Source of the DNA: Alphaproteobacteria bacterium
GTDB lineage: Bacteria; Pseudomonadota; Alphaproteobacteria; RF32; CAG-239
Direction of reading: 5' to 3'
DNA length: 48,995 nucleotides
NCBI GenBank assembly: GCA_017467515.1
Contig: JAFUSU010000023.1
Coordinates: 1 to 48,995 of the forward strand
Part shown: positions 15,997-24,961 of the stretch, piece after piece
How positions within the stretch are numbered: position 1 is the first letter of the stretch
Layout: the number at the start of each line of letters is the position of its first letter
Notes under the pieces: model-generated
Told to the model about the DNA's origin: nothing
Database searches by the model: none
What the model saw: the letters and a program-made list of their open reading frames with translations, nothing else
Position numbers and translations under genes: made by a program

Positions 15997-17613
15997 GTGA
16001 ATAATTTTTTACAAACCCTTAGAAATTTATCGCCCGGACGCTTAATTGCGTTGGCCGGTATTGCTTTGTTTTTAATAAGCTTTTTTGGCTATCTGTTTGC
16101 TCGTATCGGAAGCAGTGACTACGGTGTTTTGTACTCTGATCTGGATTTGGAGAATGCTAAAAATATTGTTTCAAAGCTGGATACAGAAGGGGTTAAGTAT
16201 AAATTAGCCGATAACGGAACAACGATTTTAGTTCCGTCAGATGAAATTAATCGCTTACGTTTAACTACCGCTGAATTTGCTTTAGAATCCGGCGGGGCAA
16301 ATGTCGGCTATGAAATTTTTGATAATAGCGATTCTCTCGGTTCAACAAGCTTTGTTCAGAATATTAATTTAATAAGAGCCTTGGAAGGCGAGTTGGCCAG
16401 AACGATTCGGTCTGTCGATAATATTAAGAGTGCACGTGTTCACTTGGTTATGCCTAAACGGGAGATGTTTTCTCGGGAAGAACAGCAACCGAGTGCCTCC
16501 GTTATCATTAAAACGATGGATGGAAAAAAATTAAGTCTGTCCAGTATTCAGTCTATTCAGAAGTTGGTGTCGGCCGCAGTTCCGAAGCTCGATGTAAATA
16601 ATATTGCCATCGTTGACAGTGCCGGTAATTTATTAACGCATAATTTTGACAATTCTGAAGCTATGTCAGCTGCCAATAATGAGGTTATGAGACTGGAACA
16701 AGAGCGTAAAATAGCACAAAAAGTTCAAAGCTTGCTTGAAAATTCTTTAGGTGACGACAGTGTCAGAGCTCAGGTTAATCTGGAAATGAACTTTGATCAG
16801 GTTGTAACAAATGAAGAAATTTATGATCCTGATACACAGGTTGTTCGCTCACAAACATCTGTTGTGGAGGAGGGTGTTAATAATACGAGAGAAGTTCCCG
16901 TCAGTGTTTCTCAAAATATTCCTAATGCAGACGTTGTTAACAATAACAATGGTTCATACAGCAATAATTCCAGAACGGAGGAAGTTACAAATTATGAAAT
17001 TTCAAAAATTGTTCGTAATAAAGTTAAGAACAATGGTGAAATTACAAGAATGAGTGTTGCCGTTTTGGTTGACGGTGTTTACGAAAAAGATGAAGAAGGT
17101 AAACGTGTTTATCGCCCTCGTACGGCAGAGGAAATGGAAAAAATAACGGCCTTGGTTAAGTCGATAGTCGGTTACGATGCCGATCGCGGAGACAAGGTAG
17201 AGGTCGAAAATATGCGTTTTGTCAGCCTGTTACCTGAAGTTGAAGAAAAGCAGGAGATTTTAATTTTAGGCTTCACAAAGGCTGAATTAATGAGAATGTC
17301 TGAAGGTTTGGGTGTTGCAATTGTGGCCATCCTTGTTATTTTAATGGTAATTCGCCCGCTTATCAGTCATGCATTTGAAAGTTCACAAAGTTCGGATACT
17401 AAACTAATTGGTGATTCCGAAAGAGATGAAAATATGCTATTATCAAGTTTCTTAAACGATGATATGAACTTTGATGATATGGTAAATGTTGATAAGGTAG
17501 ACGGACGTCTTAAAGCCTCATCACTTAAAAAAGTTAATGAATTTATTGATAAGAATCCGGATGCGGCAGTCAATGTTATTCGAGGCTGGTTGTATCAAAA
17601 TGATAGTAATTAG
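15997..17613 (+). CDS. fliF: Flagellar MS-ring protein FliF
   Basis: 538 residues. It starts at a GTG with AGGA six bases upstream; no in-frame ATG fits the family N-terminus. A first membrane segment (~16-36) is followed by the YscJ/FliF ring-building domain (SSDYGVLYSDLD, then RALEGELARTI and SARVHLVMP). A periplasmic FliF C-terminal domain, a second membrane segment (~430-452) and a cytoplasmic acidic tail that binds FliG complete the protein. FliF forms the MS ring on which rotor and export apparatus assemble. It is the first gene of a tightly packed cluster running to about 27.7 kb in the Caulobacter order fliF-fliG-fliH-fliN-flbD. Confidence 0.95.
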   Translation: MNNFLQTLRNLSPGRLIALAGIALFLISFFGYLFARIGSSDYGVLYSDLDLENAKNIVSKLDTEGVKYKLADNGTTILVPSDEINRLRLTTAEFALESGGANVGYEIFDNSDSLGSTSFVQNINLIRALEGELARTIRSVDNIKSARVHLVMPKREMFSREEQQPSASVIIKTMDGKKLSLSSIQSIQKLVSAAVPKLDVNNIAIVDSAGNLLTHNFDNSEAMSAANNEVMRLEQERKIAQKVQSLLENSLGDDSVRAQVNLEMNFDQVVTNEEIYDPDTQVVRSQTSVVEEGVNNTREVPVSVSQNIPNADVVNNNNGSYSNNSRTEEVTNYEISKIVRNKVKNNGEITRMSVAVLVDGVYEKDEEGKRVYRPRTAEEMEKITALVKSIVGYDADRGDKVEVENMRFVSLLPEVEEKQEILILGFTKAELMRMSEGLGVAIVAILVILMVIRPLISHAFESSQSSDTKLIGDSERDENMLLSSFLNDDMNFDDMVNVDKVDGRLKASSLKKVNEFIDKNPDAAVNVIRGWLYQNDSN

Positions 17614-17626
17614 GCAGGGTTAGAAA

Positions 17627-18649
17627 ATGAAACAAAATGTAGTAGATGATTATAACTTACTGTCAGGACAGCAAAAAGCTGCAATTTTGATGTTATCGTT
17701 AGATGAGGACAAGTCGTCAGCTTTATTTTCTAAAATGGATGATGAGGAAATTAAAGAATTATCCGTCATTATGGCCAGTTTAGGAAAAGTCAATTCAAAT
17801 ATTGTTGAACAAATTTTAAGCGAATTTGTGGAAAAAGCTTCCAGCACCGGTAACCTGATAGGCTCTTATGAGAGTACGGAGCGCTTACTGGCTAAAACAA
17901 TGGATAAAGAACGTGTCAGTGCTATTATGGAGGAAATCAGGGGGCCTGCCGGTCGTACGATGTGGGATAAGTTAGGCAATGTGAACGAGCACGTTTTGGC
18001 TAATTATTTGAAAAATGAATATCCGCAAACGATTGCTGTTATTTTATCGAAAATTAAGGCTGATCACGCAGCAAAAGTAATCGCATTATTACCTGAAAAT
18101 TTTGCGATGGAAATCATTATGCGTATGTTACGTATGGATGCTGTTCAAAAAGATATTTTAGACGGTTTGGAGAAAACTTTACGTAAGGAATTTATGAGCA
18201 ATTTATCAAAATCAACCAGACGCGATTCGCACGAACTTATTGCTGAAATTTTCAATTCCTTGGATCGCAATACCGAAAGTCGTTTTATGGAAGCTTTGGA
18301 AGAACGTAATCGAGAAGCAGCCGACAGAGTTAAATCTCTTATGTTTACCTTTGAAGATTTGCAAAGAATCGATGCTCAAGGTATTCAAGTCTTGTTGCGT
18401 AATGTTGATAAGGATAAGTTGGCGGTTGCATTGAAAGGTGCCTCGGAAACAATCAAAGAGCTGTTCTTCGGCAATATGTCTTCCCGTGCCGGTAAAATTC
18501 TTAAAGAGGATATGGAAGCAATGGGACCGGTCAGACTGCGAGATGTTGAAGAAGCTCAACAATATGTTGTTACAACAGCAAAAGACTTGGCGGCAGCCAA
18601 TGAACTGGTTATCAGCGAAGGTAAAGACAGCGATGAATTGGTTTACTAA
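17627..18649 (+). CDS. fliG: Flagellar motor switch protein FliG
   Basis: 340 residues, the usual FliG length. The N-terminal domain ([17 protein letters not shown]) contacts FliF. The middle domain carries the [13 protein letters not shown] form of the EHPQTIA motif. The C-terminal torque domain contains FTFEDL, the charged residues that meet the stator, and [18 protein letters not shown]. It is the rotor component that converts ion-driven stator force into rotation and takes part in switching. It starts 13 bases after fliF. Confidence 0.96.
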   Translation: MKQNVVDDYNLLSGQQKAAILMLSLDEDKSSALFSKMDDEEIKELSVIMASLGKVNSNIVEQILSEFVEKASSTGNLIGSYESTERLLAKTMDKERVSAIMEEIRGPAGRTMWDKLGNVNEHVLANYLKNEYPQTIAVILSKIKADHAAKVIALLPENFAMEIIMRMLRMDAVQKDILDGLEKTLRKEFMSNLSKSTRRDSHELIAEIFNSLDRNTESRFMEALEERNREAADRVKSLMFTFEDLQRIDAQGIQVLLRNVDKDKLAVALKGASETIKELFFGNMSSRAGKILKEDMEAMGPVRLRDVEEAQQYVVTTAKDLAAANELVISEGKDSDELVY

Positions 18650-18658
18650 GGCAATGCT

Positions 18659-19360
18659 ATGGCAGAGTTAAAAAAATTTCTATTTGATAATTTTATTGTC
18701 GGAGGAAAAGATAAAGCCAAGAAGTCTCCGACCGAGGCTGAAATTGTCGATTCTGAAATTTTACCTAAGATTCCGGTTGAAAATGAGTATGTTCCGGTTG
18801 AAGAAGTTCAACAAGAGGAAGAACCCGTCATCGAAGAAACGTTTAGTAAAACAGAATTGGAAGCAAAAACAGCAATAGCTGAACAGCAAGGATATGAACG
18901 GGGGTATAAGCAAGCTTCGGAGGAGCAAATAGCGGAGAATAATCGCTTGTTGGCGGATATTTCTCAAAAATTAACAGTATTGTTGGTACAGAATGAAGAA
19001 ACCAATAAAGTAACGGAAGATGAAGCGGCTAATGTTATAAAAGAAGGCTTGAAAGCGATTGTTCCGACTTTATTGGATGAAAATGCCTTAGATTTGGTAA
19101 ATAAGTTTTTGAAAGATAATTTCAACAATTTTAAACATAATGAAAAATTATCTTTCTATATTCATCCCGATATTATATCATATATTCAGGAAAGTATTGT
19201 TAAATTAGCCAATACAAATGATTTTGAAGGGAAAATAGCGATTCATAAAGACGGTAATTTATCAAAAAGTTCCTGTCGGGTTGAATGGGATAACGGCGGT
19301 GTGGAATATGCCCCTCAAGGCCAATTGGAAGAAGTAGAGCAGATGCTTGATAAACAATAA
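18659..19360 (+). CDS. fliH: Flagellar export regulator FliH
   Basis: 233 residues. The N-terminus is variable and Glu-rich, followed by the export-ATPase-regulator pattern AEQQGYERGYKQASEE near residues 74-95. The C-terminal region carries YIHPDIISYI and a closing CRVEW-x-NGGVEY motif typical of FliH/FlbE (usually C-x-VEW-x2-G). FliH holds the ATPase FliI and docks it to the C ring via FliN, whose gene follows at 15 bases. The match is structural and positional rather than strong over the full length; the Caulobacter equivalent at this position is FlbE/FliH. Confidence 0.85.
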   Translation: MAELKKFLFDNFIVGGKDKAKKSPTEAEIVDSEILPKIPVENEYVPVEEVQQEEEPVIEETFSKTELEAKTAIAEQQGYERGYKQASEEQIAENNRLLADISQKLTVLLVQNEETNKVTEDEAANVIKEGLKAIVPTLLDENALDLVNKFLKDNFNNFKHNEKLSFYIHPDIISYIQESIVKLANTNDFEGKIAIHKDGNLSKSSCRVEWDNGGVEYAPQGQLEEVEQMLDKQ

Positions 19361-19375
19361 ACAGCGGAGACGGTA

Positions 19376-19729
19376 ATGAGTGAAAATTTAGAACTAGATG
19401 AGATGAATGAAAATCCGAACAGTGATGAAGAGCCAATCTTAAAAAAAGAGAGCAGTTTGGATAATTTTGAGATTCCCAATTCAGCAAGCGACTTGGAAGC
19501 TGTTTATGATATTCCGGTTAAGGTTTCTGCTATTTTGGGAAAGAGTAAAATTAAAGTCAGTCAGTTACTGAAGATTAATAAAGGGACAATTATCGAATTG
19601 GATAAAAAAGTCGGTGAAGCAATAGATATTTATGTAAATAATAATCTGGTTGCACGAGGAGAAGTTGTTGTTGTCGATGATAAATTGGGAATAACAATGA
19701 CGGAAATTGTTAAAACGCCGACGAAATAA
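19376..19729 (+). CDS. fliN: Flagellar motor switch protein FliN
   Basis: 117 residues: an acidic N-terminal tail followed by a single SpoA (surface presentation of antigens) domain at ~42-115. The family core is clear: IPVKVSAILGK, KVSQLLKINKGTIIELDK, and VNNNLVARGEVVVVDDKLGI. FliN forms the bottom of the C ring and binds FliH for export. It is preceded by a GCGGAGACGG RBS and lies between fliH and flbD, as in Caulobacter. Confidence 0.94.
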   Translation: MSENLELDEMNENPNSDEEPILKKESSLDNFEIPNSASDLEAVYDIPVKVSAILGKSKIKVSQLLKINKGTIIELDKKVGEAIDIYVNNNLVARGEVVVVDDKLGITMTEIVKTPTK

Positions 19730-19743
19730 TTGCAGGGGAAAAA

Positions 19744-21051
19744 ATGGAGTTACTGATTGTCGGAACATTAGAAGGGCAAATAGGCGCCGCCAGTAAGATT
19801 GCCGTCCAGCAAGGAGGGCAAGTCACTTTGGCGGACACGGTTGAACGTGGTCTTGAAATATTACGTAATGGCAAATCAGTTGAATTGGTTATGATAGATG
19901 TCAAATTAGATGTCTATAAATTTATATCTTCATTAGAGCAGGAAAGAATGAATGTGCTGGTTGTGGCTTGCGGTGTGGCTAATGATTCGTCTTTAGCCGT
20001 CAAAGCAATCAAGGCCGGCGCTAAGGAGTATATTCCATTACCGCCCGATGCTGAGTTGATAGGGGCTGTTTTGGCTGCCGCAACACGTGAAAATCACGCT
20101 TTAATCTATGGAGATAAAAAAACAGAGGCCATTTTAAAAATGGCAAAGCAAATAGCACCTTCTGAAGCAAATATTTTATTGACCGGAGAATCAGGAACGG
20201 GTAAAGAAATATTTTCTCGTTTTATCCACGATAATTCAAAAAGAGCAAATAAAAAATTTGTTGCGGTTAATTGTGCCGCCATACCGGAAACATTGTTGGA
20301 ATCAGAGCTGTTTGGATATGAAAAAGGGGCTTTTACGGGGGCTGTCGCACGGCGTATCGGTAAGTTTGAGGAAGCATCTGACGGAACATTATTGCTTGAT
20401 GAAATTTCAGAGATGGATATAAAAATTCAGGCTAAGTTGTTGCGTGCCATTCAGGAAAAAGAGATTGATAGAATTGGCGGTAAAAGTCCGATAAAAGTTA
20501 ATACCAGAATTATCGCAACATCAAATCGTCATTTAGATGAAGAAGTAAAAAAAGGAACATTCCGACAAGATTTGTATTATCGTTTAAATGTGGTTAATAT
20601 TGACATTCCTCCGCTCAGAGAGAGAATGGACGATGTGATGGTATTGGCTAAGCATTTTGCAAAGAAATATTCAGAATTGAATGATATTCCTTTGAAGCCG
20701 ATTAGCAAAAAAGCGGAAGAAAAACTCCTTAATTACCGTTGGCCGGGTAATGTAAGAGAGCTTGAAAATACAGTTCATCGTGCAGTTTTGTTGAGTACGG
20801 GTGAAGAAATTGATGAGAATGCCGTTATTCTTGATGATGTAAGTGCCGTTATTCAACAACAAACCGAAGAAACAAACAGGAGTGTTGATTTTTCAGGGAA
20901 CACCTTAGCCAATATGGAAAGAACCCTGATAATAGATACATTAAAACATACAATGGGTAACAGAACCGTTGCCGCAAATATTTTAGGTATTTCGATTCGG
21001 ACGTTAAGAAATAAGCTGAAACAATATCAAGATGAAGGTCTGGATATTTAA
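19744..21051 (+). CDS. flbD: Sigma-54 flagellar transcription activator FlbD
   Basis: 435 residues in three parts. The N-terminal receiver-like domain (~1-115) resembles FlbD (VVACGVANDSS, KAIKAGAKEYIPLPPDAEL) with the presumptive Asp in MIDVKLDV. The AAA+ sigma-54 interaction domain has Walker A GESGTGKE (~147), the sigma-54-contacting loop GAFTGA (~195) and LLLDEISEM. The C-terminal Fis-type HTH contains ILGISIRTLRNKL. It activates RNA polymerase with sigma-54 at flagellar promoters; the promoter at 11074-11089 is an obvious target. In Caulobacter FlbD is controlled by FliX rather than a standard histidine kinase; no fliX is seen here. Confidence 0.95.
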   Translation: MELLIVGTLEGQIGAASKIAVQQGGQVTLADTVERGLEILRNGKSVELVMIDVKLDVYKFISSLEQERMNVLVVACGVANDSSLAVKAIKAGAKEYIPLPPDAELIGAVLAAATRENHALIYGDKKTEAILKMAKQIAPSEANILLTGESGTGKEIFSRFIHDNSKRANKKFVAVNCAAIPETLLESELFGYEKGAFTGAVARRIGKFEEASDGTLLLDEISEMDIKIQAKLLRAIQEKEIDRIGGKSPIKVNTRIIATSNRHLDEEVKKGTFRQDLYYRLNVVNIDIPPLRERMDDVMVLAKHFAKKYSELNDIPLKPISKKAEEKLLNYRWPGNVRELENTVHRAVLLSTGEEIDENAVILDDVSAVIQQQTEETNRSVDFSGNTLANMERTLIIDTLKHTMGNRTVAANILGISIRTLRNKLKQYQDEGLDI

Positions 21052-21056
21052 AAACG

Positions 21057-23174
21057 ATGGCAGAAAATATGAATATAGCCTCCGGTTCGGGAGGGCAGTC
21101 TTTTAAAGAAATATTGCTGAATGCCGCCAAACGCGGTGATTTACTGTTTGCTGTCGGTGTTATTTTAATATTGGTTATTTTGATTATGCCGATGCCGTCT
21201 TGGTTATTGGATGTTTCATTGGCATTATCAATAACAATGTCTTGTTTAATTTTAATGACTTCTATTTTTATTGAAAAACCGATAGAATTCAGCGCATTTC
21301 CTTTGGTTTTGCTGTTGGCGACATTATATCGACTGGCCTTAAATCTGGCTTCTACGCGTTTGATTTTATCGCGAGGTTATTTAGGACCTGATGCTGCCGG
21401 TGAAGTTATCAAAGCCTTCGGTGGTTTTATTATGGGCAATAACTTTGTGATAGGTGTTATTGTTTTTGCAATTTTGGTTATTGTAAATTTCGTCGTTATT
21501 ACCAAAGGTTCCGGACGTATTGCTGAGGTTGCTGCTCGTTTTGCTTTAGACGCAATGCCGGGTAAACAAATGGCAATTGATGCTGATTTGTCATCAGGTT
21601 TAATAAATGAGGATCAGGCACGAGCAAGGCGAGAAGAATTAGCAAAAGAGAGTTCTTTTTATGGGGCTATGGATGGTGCTTCAAAATTTGTTCGAGGAGA
21701 TGCCATTGCCGGTTTAATTATTACGTTTATCAATATTATTGCCGGTATCATTATTGGTATGGTGCAGAATGATATGAGTTTTTCAGCTGCCGGAGAAACA
21801 TATACCAGATTGACCGTCGGTGATGGGTTGGTTTCTCAGGTTCCTGCTTTGATTATCTCCGTTGCCGCCGGTATTTTGGTTTCTAAGGCCGGAATGACGG
21901 CTTCTGCAGATAAAGTTCTATTTACACAAATAGGGAATTACCCGAAAGCTTTGGGAATGAGTTCGGCTATGGCAGCAGCTTTAGGTGTATTACCTGGCAC
22001 ACCTGCTTTACCGTTCTTTTTACTGTCTGCAATGACAGCCGCTACGGCATATTATTTAAATAAACAGCATAAGATTGCTAAAGCAAAGGCACAAGAAGTT
22101 TTAGCTCAAGAGCAAAAGACCGGTCCGGCCGCAAAACAGGAAGAACCTATTTCAACGGCACTTCATATAGATTTAATACGTTTGGAGATAGGTTACGGGC
22201 TGCTTCCTCTCATTAATGAAGAAAGTAATAAAAAGCTGACAGACCAAATTAAAGCGTTGAGAAGAGCGTTGGCTTCAGAGTTGGGATTTGTTATGCCGTC
22301 TATTCGTATTCAGGATAATATGCAATTGGGCGCTAATGAATATAATATTTATATTAAAGAAGTTCAGTCTGGAAAAGGGGAAATCAGGCCCGCGCAATTA
22401 TTGGTTATGGATCCTCGCGGAGATCCGATTACATTACCCGGTGAAAATACAATTGAGCCGACATTCGGCTTGAAGGCAATGTGGGTTGATCAGTCGTACC
22501 GAGAAGAAGCTATGTTCAGAGGTTATACGGTTGTTGACCCGGCTACCGTGATTACAACGCATATTACAGAGCTGGTGAAAGACAATATGCCGGAATTATT
22601 ATCTTATGCCGAAACACAGAAATTGCTTGATGAAATGGATAAAGATCATCAAAAATTGGTTAAAGAGCTTATCCCGTCTAAAATCAGTCTTGGTGCATTG
22701 CAAAGAATTTTACAAAATCTGTTGCAAGAGCGTGTTTCGATTCGTGATTTACCAACCATATTAGAAGGTATTTCCGAAGCTGTTTCCTCAACCAGAAGTT
22801 TGATGTTGATTACGGAGCATGTGCGGGCTCGTTTAGCAAGACAACTTTCTAATGCCAATGCTAATGAAATGGGCATTATTCAATTGATTACCTTATCTCC
22901 TGAGTGGGAACACGCTTTCGCTGAAGCAATTGTCGGAGAGGGTGATGATCGTCAATTAGCAATGGCTCCGACGGCATTGCAAACATTTATAGGAAAAGTC
23001 AGAACAGTGATGGATGATTTGGCAATGAAAGGGCAGAGCGGTGTTTTATTGACCAGTCCGAATATCAGACCTTTTGTCCGTTCTATTATTGAGAGATTTA
23101 GACCTTTGACGGTTGTTATGTCACAAAATGAGATTCATCCTAAAGCCAAAATAAAAACGATTGCGCAAATATAG
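21057..23174 (+). CDS. flhA: Flagellar export gate protein FlhA
   Basis: 705 residues, full family length. The N-terminal ~330 residues hold about eight membrane helices, with the FHIPEP-type cytoplasmic loop region (KGSGRIAEVAARFALDAMPG, then DADLSSG and ARARREE). The C-terminal cytoplasmic domain (PLIN through FVRSIIERF and VMSQNEIHP) is the nonameric ring that docks chaperones and substrates. FlhA is the central channel component of the flagellar type III export gate. It begins 5 bases after flbD, so the two are likely co-translated. Confidence 0.97.
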   Translation: MAENMNIASGSGGQSFKEILLNAAKRGDLLFAVGVILILVILIMPMPSWLLDVSLALSITMSCLILMTSIFIEKPIEFSAFPLVLLLATLYRLALNLASTRLILSRGYLGPDAAGEVIKAFGGFIMGNNFVIGVIVFAILVIVNFVVITKGSGRIAEVAARFALDAMPGKQMAIDADLSSGLINEDQARARREELAKESSFYGAMDGASKFVRGDAIAGLIITFINIIAGIIIGMVQNDMSFSAAGETYTRLTVGDGLVSQVPALIISVAAGILVSKAGMTASADKVLFTQIGNYPKALGMSSAMAAALGVLPGTPALPFFLLSAMTAATAYYLNKQHKIAKAKAQEVLAQEQKTGPAAKQEEPISTALHIDLIRLEIGYGLLPLINEESNKKLTDQIKALRRALASELGFVMPSIRIQDNMQLGANEYNIYIKEVQSGKGEIRPAQLLVMDPRGDPITLPGENTIEPTFGLKAMWVDQSYREEAMFRGYTVVDPATVITTHITELVKDNMPELLSYAETQKLLDEMDKDHQKLVKELIPSKISLGALQRILQNLLQERVSIRDLPTILEGISEAVSSTRSLMLITEHVRARLARQLSNANANEMGIIQLITLSPEWEHAFAEAIVGEGDDRQLAMAPTALQTFIGKVRTVMDDLAMKGQSGVLLTSPNIRPFVRSIIERFRPLTVVMSQNEIHPKAKIKTIAQI

Positions 23175-23183
23175 GGGGTGTAA

Positions 23184-24140
23184 ATGAAAATTAAACATTT
23201 TACAGCTTCGACAATGGCAGATGCAATGTCGCAGATTCGTTTGGAAATGGGAAAAGACGCCATTATTATCGCAACCGAAAATAATTCTGATGGCGTTAAA
23301 GTAACAGCAGCTCTTGAAAGCTCACAAGAATTTAAATTTGATCAAAATGATAAAATAGAAATTTCTCCAAGCCTTATAAAATATGATGATATGAGAATAA
23401 GAGAAAGTTTGGAATATCATAATGTTTTACCGGAGGTAAAAAAACAGATTTTAGCGTTTGCCAGACAAATACACTCAGAAACAGGGCAAAATGATTCTTT
23501 CAAATTGCTGGCTGATACTTTTAAGAGAATGTATGGATTTTGTCAGTTGTTGGAGAACGGAACGGGTAGTAAAATTTTTATGGGAATGCCTGGATGCGGT
23601 AAATCAACCGTTATCGCAAAAGTTGCCACTAAAGCCGTATTTAAAAAAATAAAAACGGCAATTATCAGTGCAGACAATATCCGCGCCGGAGCAAATGTTC
23701 AGCTCAAAACTTTTGCAGAAATTTTAAAGACTGGTTTCTATTGCTGTAAAACGGCAAAAGAACTTTTTAGTTGTGTAAAAAAGAATCAATCGGAATATCA
23801 ATTATTATTAATAGATACCCCCGGTATAAATCCTTATGATGAAGCAGATGTTGATCTGCTTGAAGAATTAACGGATAGCTTGAAAGCCGATAAAATTTTG
23901 GTAACGGATGCCGGACGAGATACCTATGAGGCTGTAGAAAGTACGAATGTTTTTTGTGATTTGGGAACAAATATAATTTTGCCAACGCATTTAGATATGA
24001 CACGAAGAATAGGGGCCGTTATTTCAAATGCTTATTGTCACCAACTAACGTTTTGTGCCGGAAGTGTGAGCGCAAATATCGCAAAAGGTTTGGCCGATAT
24101 AACCCCTAAAAACTTGGCAAAACTGTTATTGACGGAATAA
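23184..24140 (+). CDS. flhF: FlhF-like SRP-type GTPase
   Basis: 318 residues, shorter than typical FlhF. The N-terminus (MKIKHFTASTMADAMSQIR and G-DAIIIAT) matches the FlhF B domain, but the B/N linker is reduced. The G domain has a P-loop GMPGCGKST (~132-141), DNIRAGA in place of the usual D-T/N-YR-GA, IDTPG in place of DTAGR, and THLD in place of the canonical TKLD specificity motif. FlhF places the first flagellar structure at the cell pole together with FlhG, encoded next. The altered G motifs are seen directly; whether GTP hydrolysis is changed is unknown. RBS TAGGGGGTG. Confidence 0.85.
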   Translation: MKIKHFTASTMADAMSQIRLEMGKDAIIIATENNSDGVKVTAALESSQEFKFDQNDKIEISPSLIKYDDMRIRESLEYHNVLPEVKKQILAFARQIHSETGQNDSFKLLADTFKRMYGFCQLLENGTGSKIFMGMPGCGKSTVIAKVATKAVFKKIKTAIISADNIRAGANVQLKTFAEILKTGFYCCKTAKELFSCVKKNQSEYQLLLIDTPGINPYDEADVDLLEELTDSLKADKILVTDAGRDTYEAVESTNVFCDLGTNIILPTHLDMTRRIGAVISNAYCHQLTFCAGSVSANIAKGLADITPKNLAKLLLTE

Positions 24141-24151
24141 AGGAGGGAGCG

Positions 24152-24958
24152 ATGGAAGAAGAAAATGATGAATTAAGAATTGTTCCGCGGGGAACAACAG
24201 AAAAAACATCACGCAAAGGACAAAATATGATAGCAGTTGCTTCCGGCAAGGGAGGAGTGGGTAAAACTTGGTTTTCCATTACATTAGCGCATGCACTGAG
24301 CAGCCTTAAAAAGAAAACATTGCTGTTTGACGGTGATTTAGGTTTGGCTAACGTTGATATTCAATTAGGTTTGATGGTTAAAGATGATTTGGGAAGTGTT
24401 ATCGCGGAAACAAAGACACTTAATCAGGTCATTATGCATAGCGATAAAGCGCATTGTGATATTATTGCCGGTCGTTCAGGGTCCGCGGGGCTTGCCTCAA
24501 TGCCGATCGGACGACTGCAAATTTTAGGAGAAGATTTGACACTGCTCGCTCATTCATATCAAAAAGTAATTTTAGATATGGGGGCCGGTGTCGAAAAATC
24601 AGTTCGGATATTATCGAGTTTGGCAGATAAAATTATTGTTGTATGCACAGATGAGCCCACATCATTAACAGACGCATACGCTTTTATTAAAATTATGTCG
24701 ATGCAATATCCGAAATGTCATTTGAACATAGTTGTCAATCAAGCAAATTCAATCAGAGAAGGGGAACGGACATATGAGACACTTCTAAAAGCTTGTCATA
24801 ATTTTTTAAAAATATCTCCGCCTTTATTGGGTGTTGTTCGTCGTGATACGCGCGTCAGAGATTCTATTCGCAGTCAAATGCCGCTATTGAGCAGGTACCC
24901 GACTTCTGAGGCTGCAGAAGACGTCATCGCTATAGCTCGTCAATTGATATTGGAATAA
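24152..24958 (+). CDS. flhG: FlhG/FleN-type MinD-like ATPase
   Basis: 268 residues, MinD/ParA superfamily. The deviant Walker A motif ASGKGGVGKT lies at ~29-39, DGDLGLANVDIQLG follows at ~60-75, and there is a D-MGAGV switch-II region. The FlhG-like ending lists NQANS-x-REG and VRRDTRVRDSIRSQMPL. It counts flagella by antagonising FlhF and contacting C-ring proteins in polar flagellates. The N-terminal extension before the Walker motif (ELRIVPRGT) is short. A strong RBS (AAAGGAGGGAGCG) lies 11 bases after flhF. Confidence 0.9.
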   Translation: MEEENDELRIVPRGTTEKTSRKGQNMIAVASGKGGVGKTWFSITLAHALSSLKKKTLLFDGDLGLANVDIQLGLMVKDDLGSVIAETKTLNQVIMHSDKAHCDIIAGRSGSAGLASMPIGRLQILGEDLTLLAHSYQKVILDMGAGVEKSVRILSSLADKIIVVCTDEPTSLTDAYAFIKIMSMQYPKCHLNIVVNQANSIREGERTYETLLKACHNFLKISPPLLGVVRRDTRVRDSIRSQMPLLSRYPTSEAAEDVIAIARQLILE

Positions 24959-24961
24959 AAA

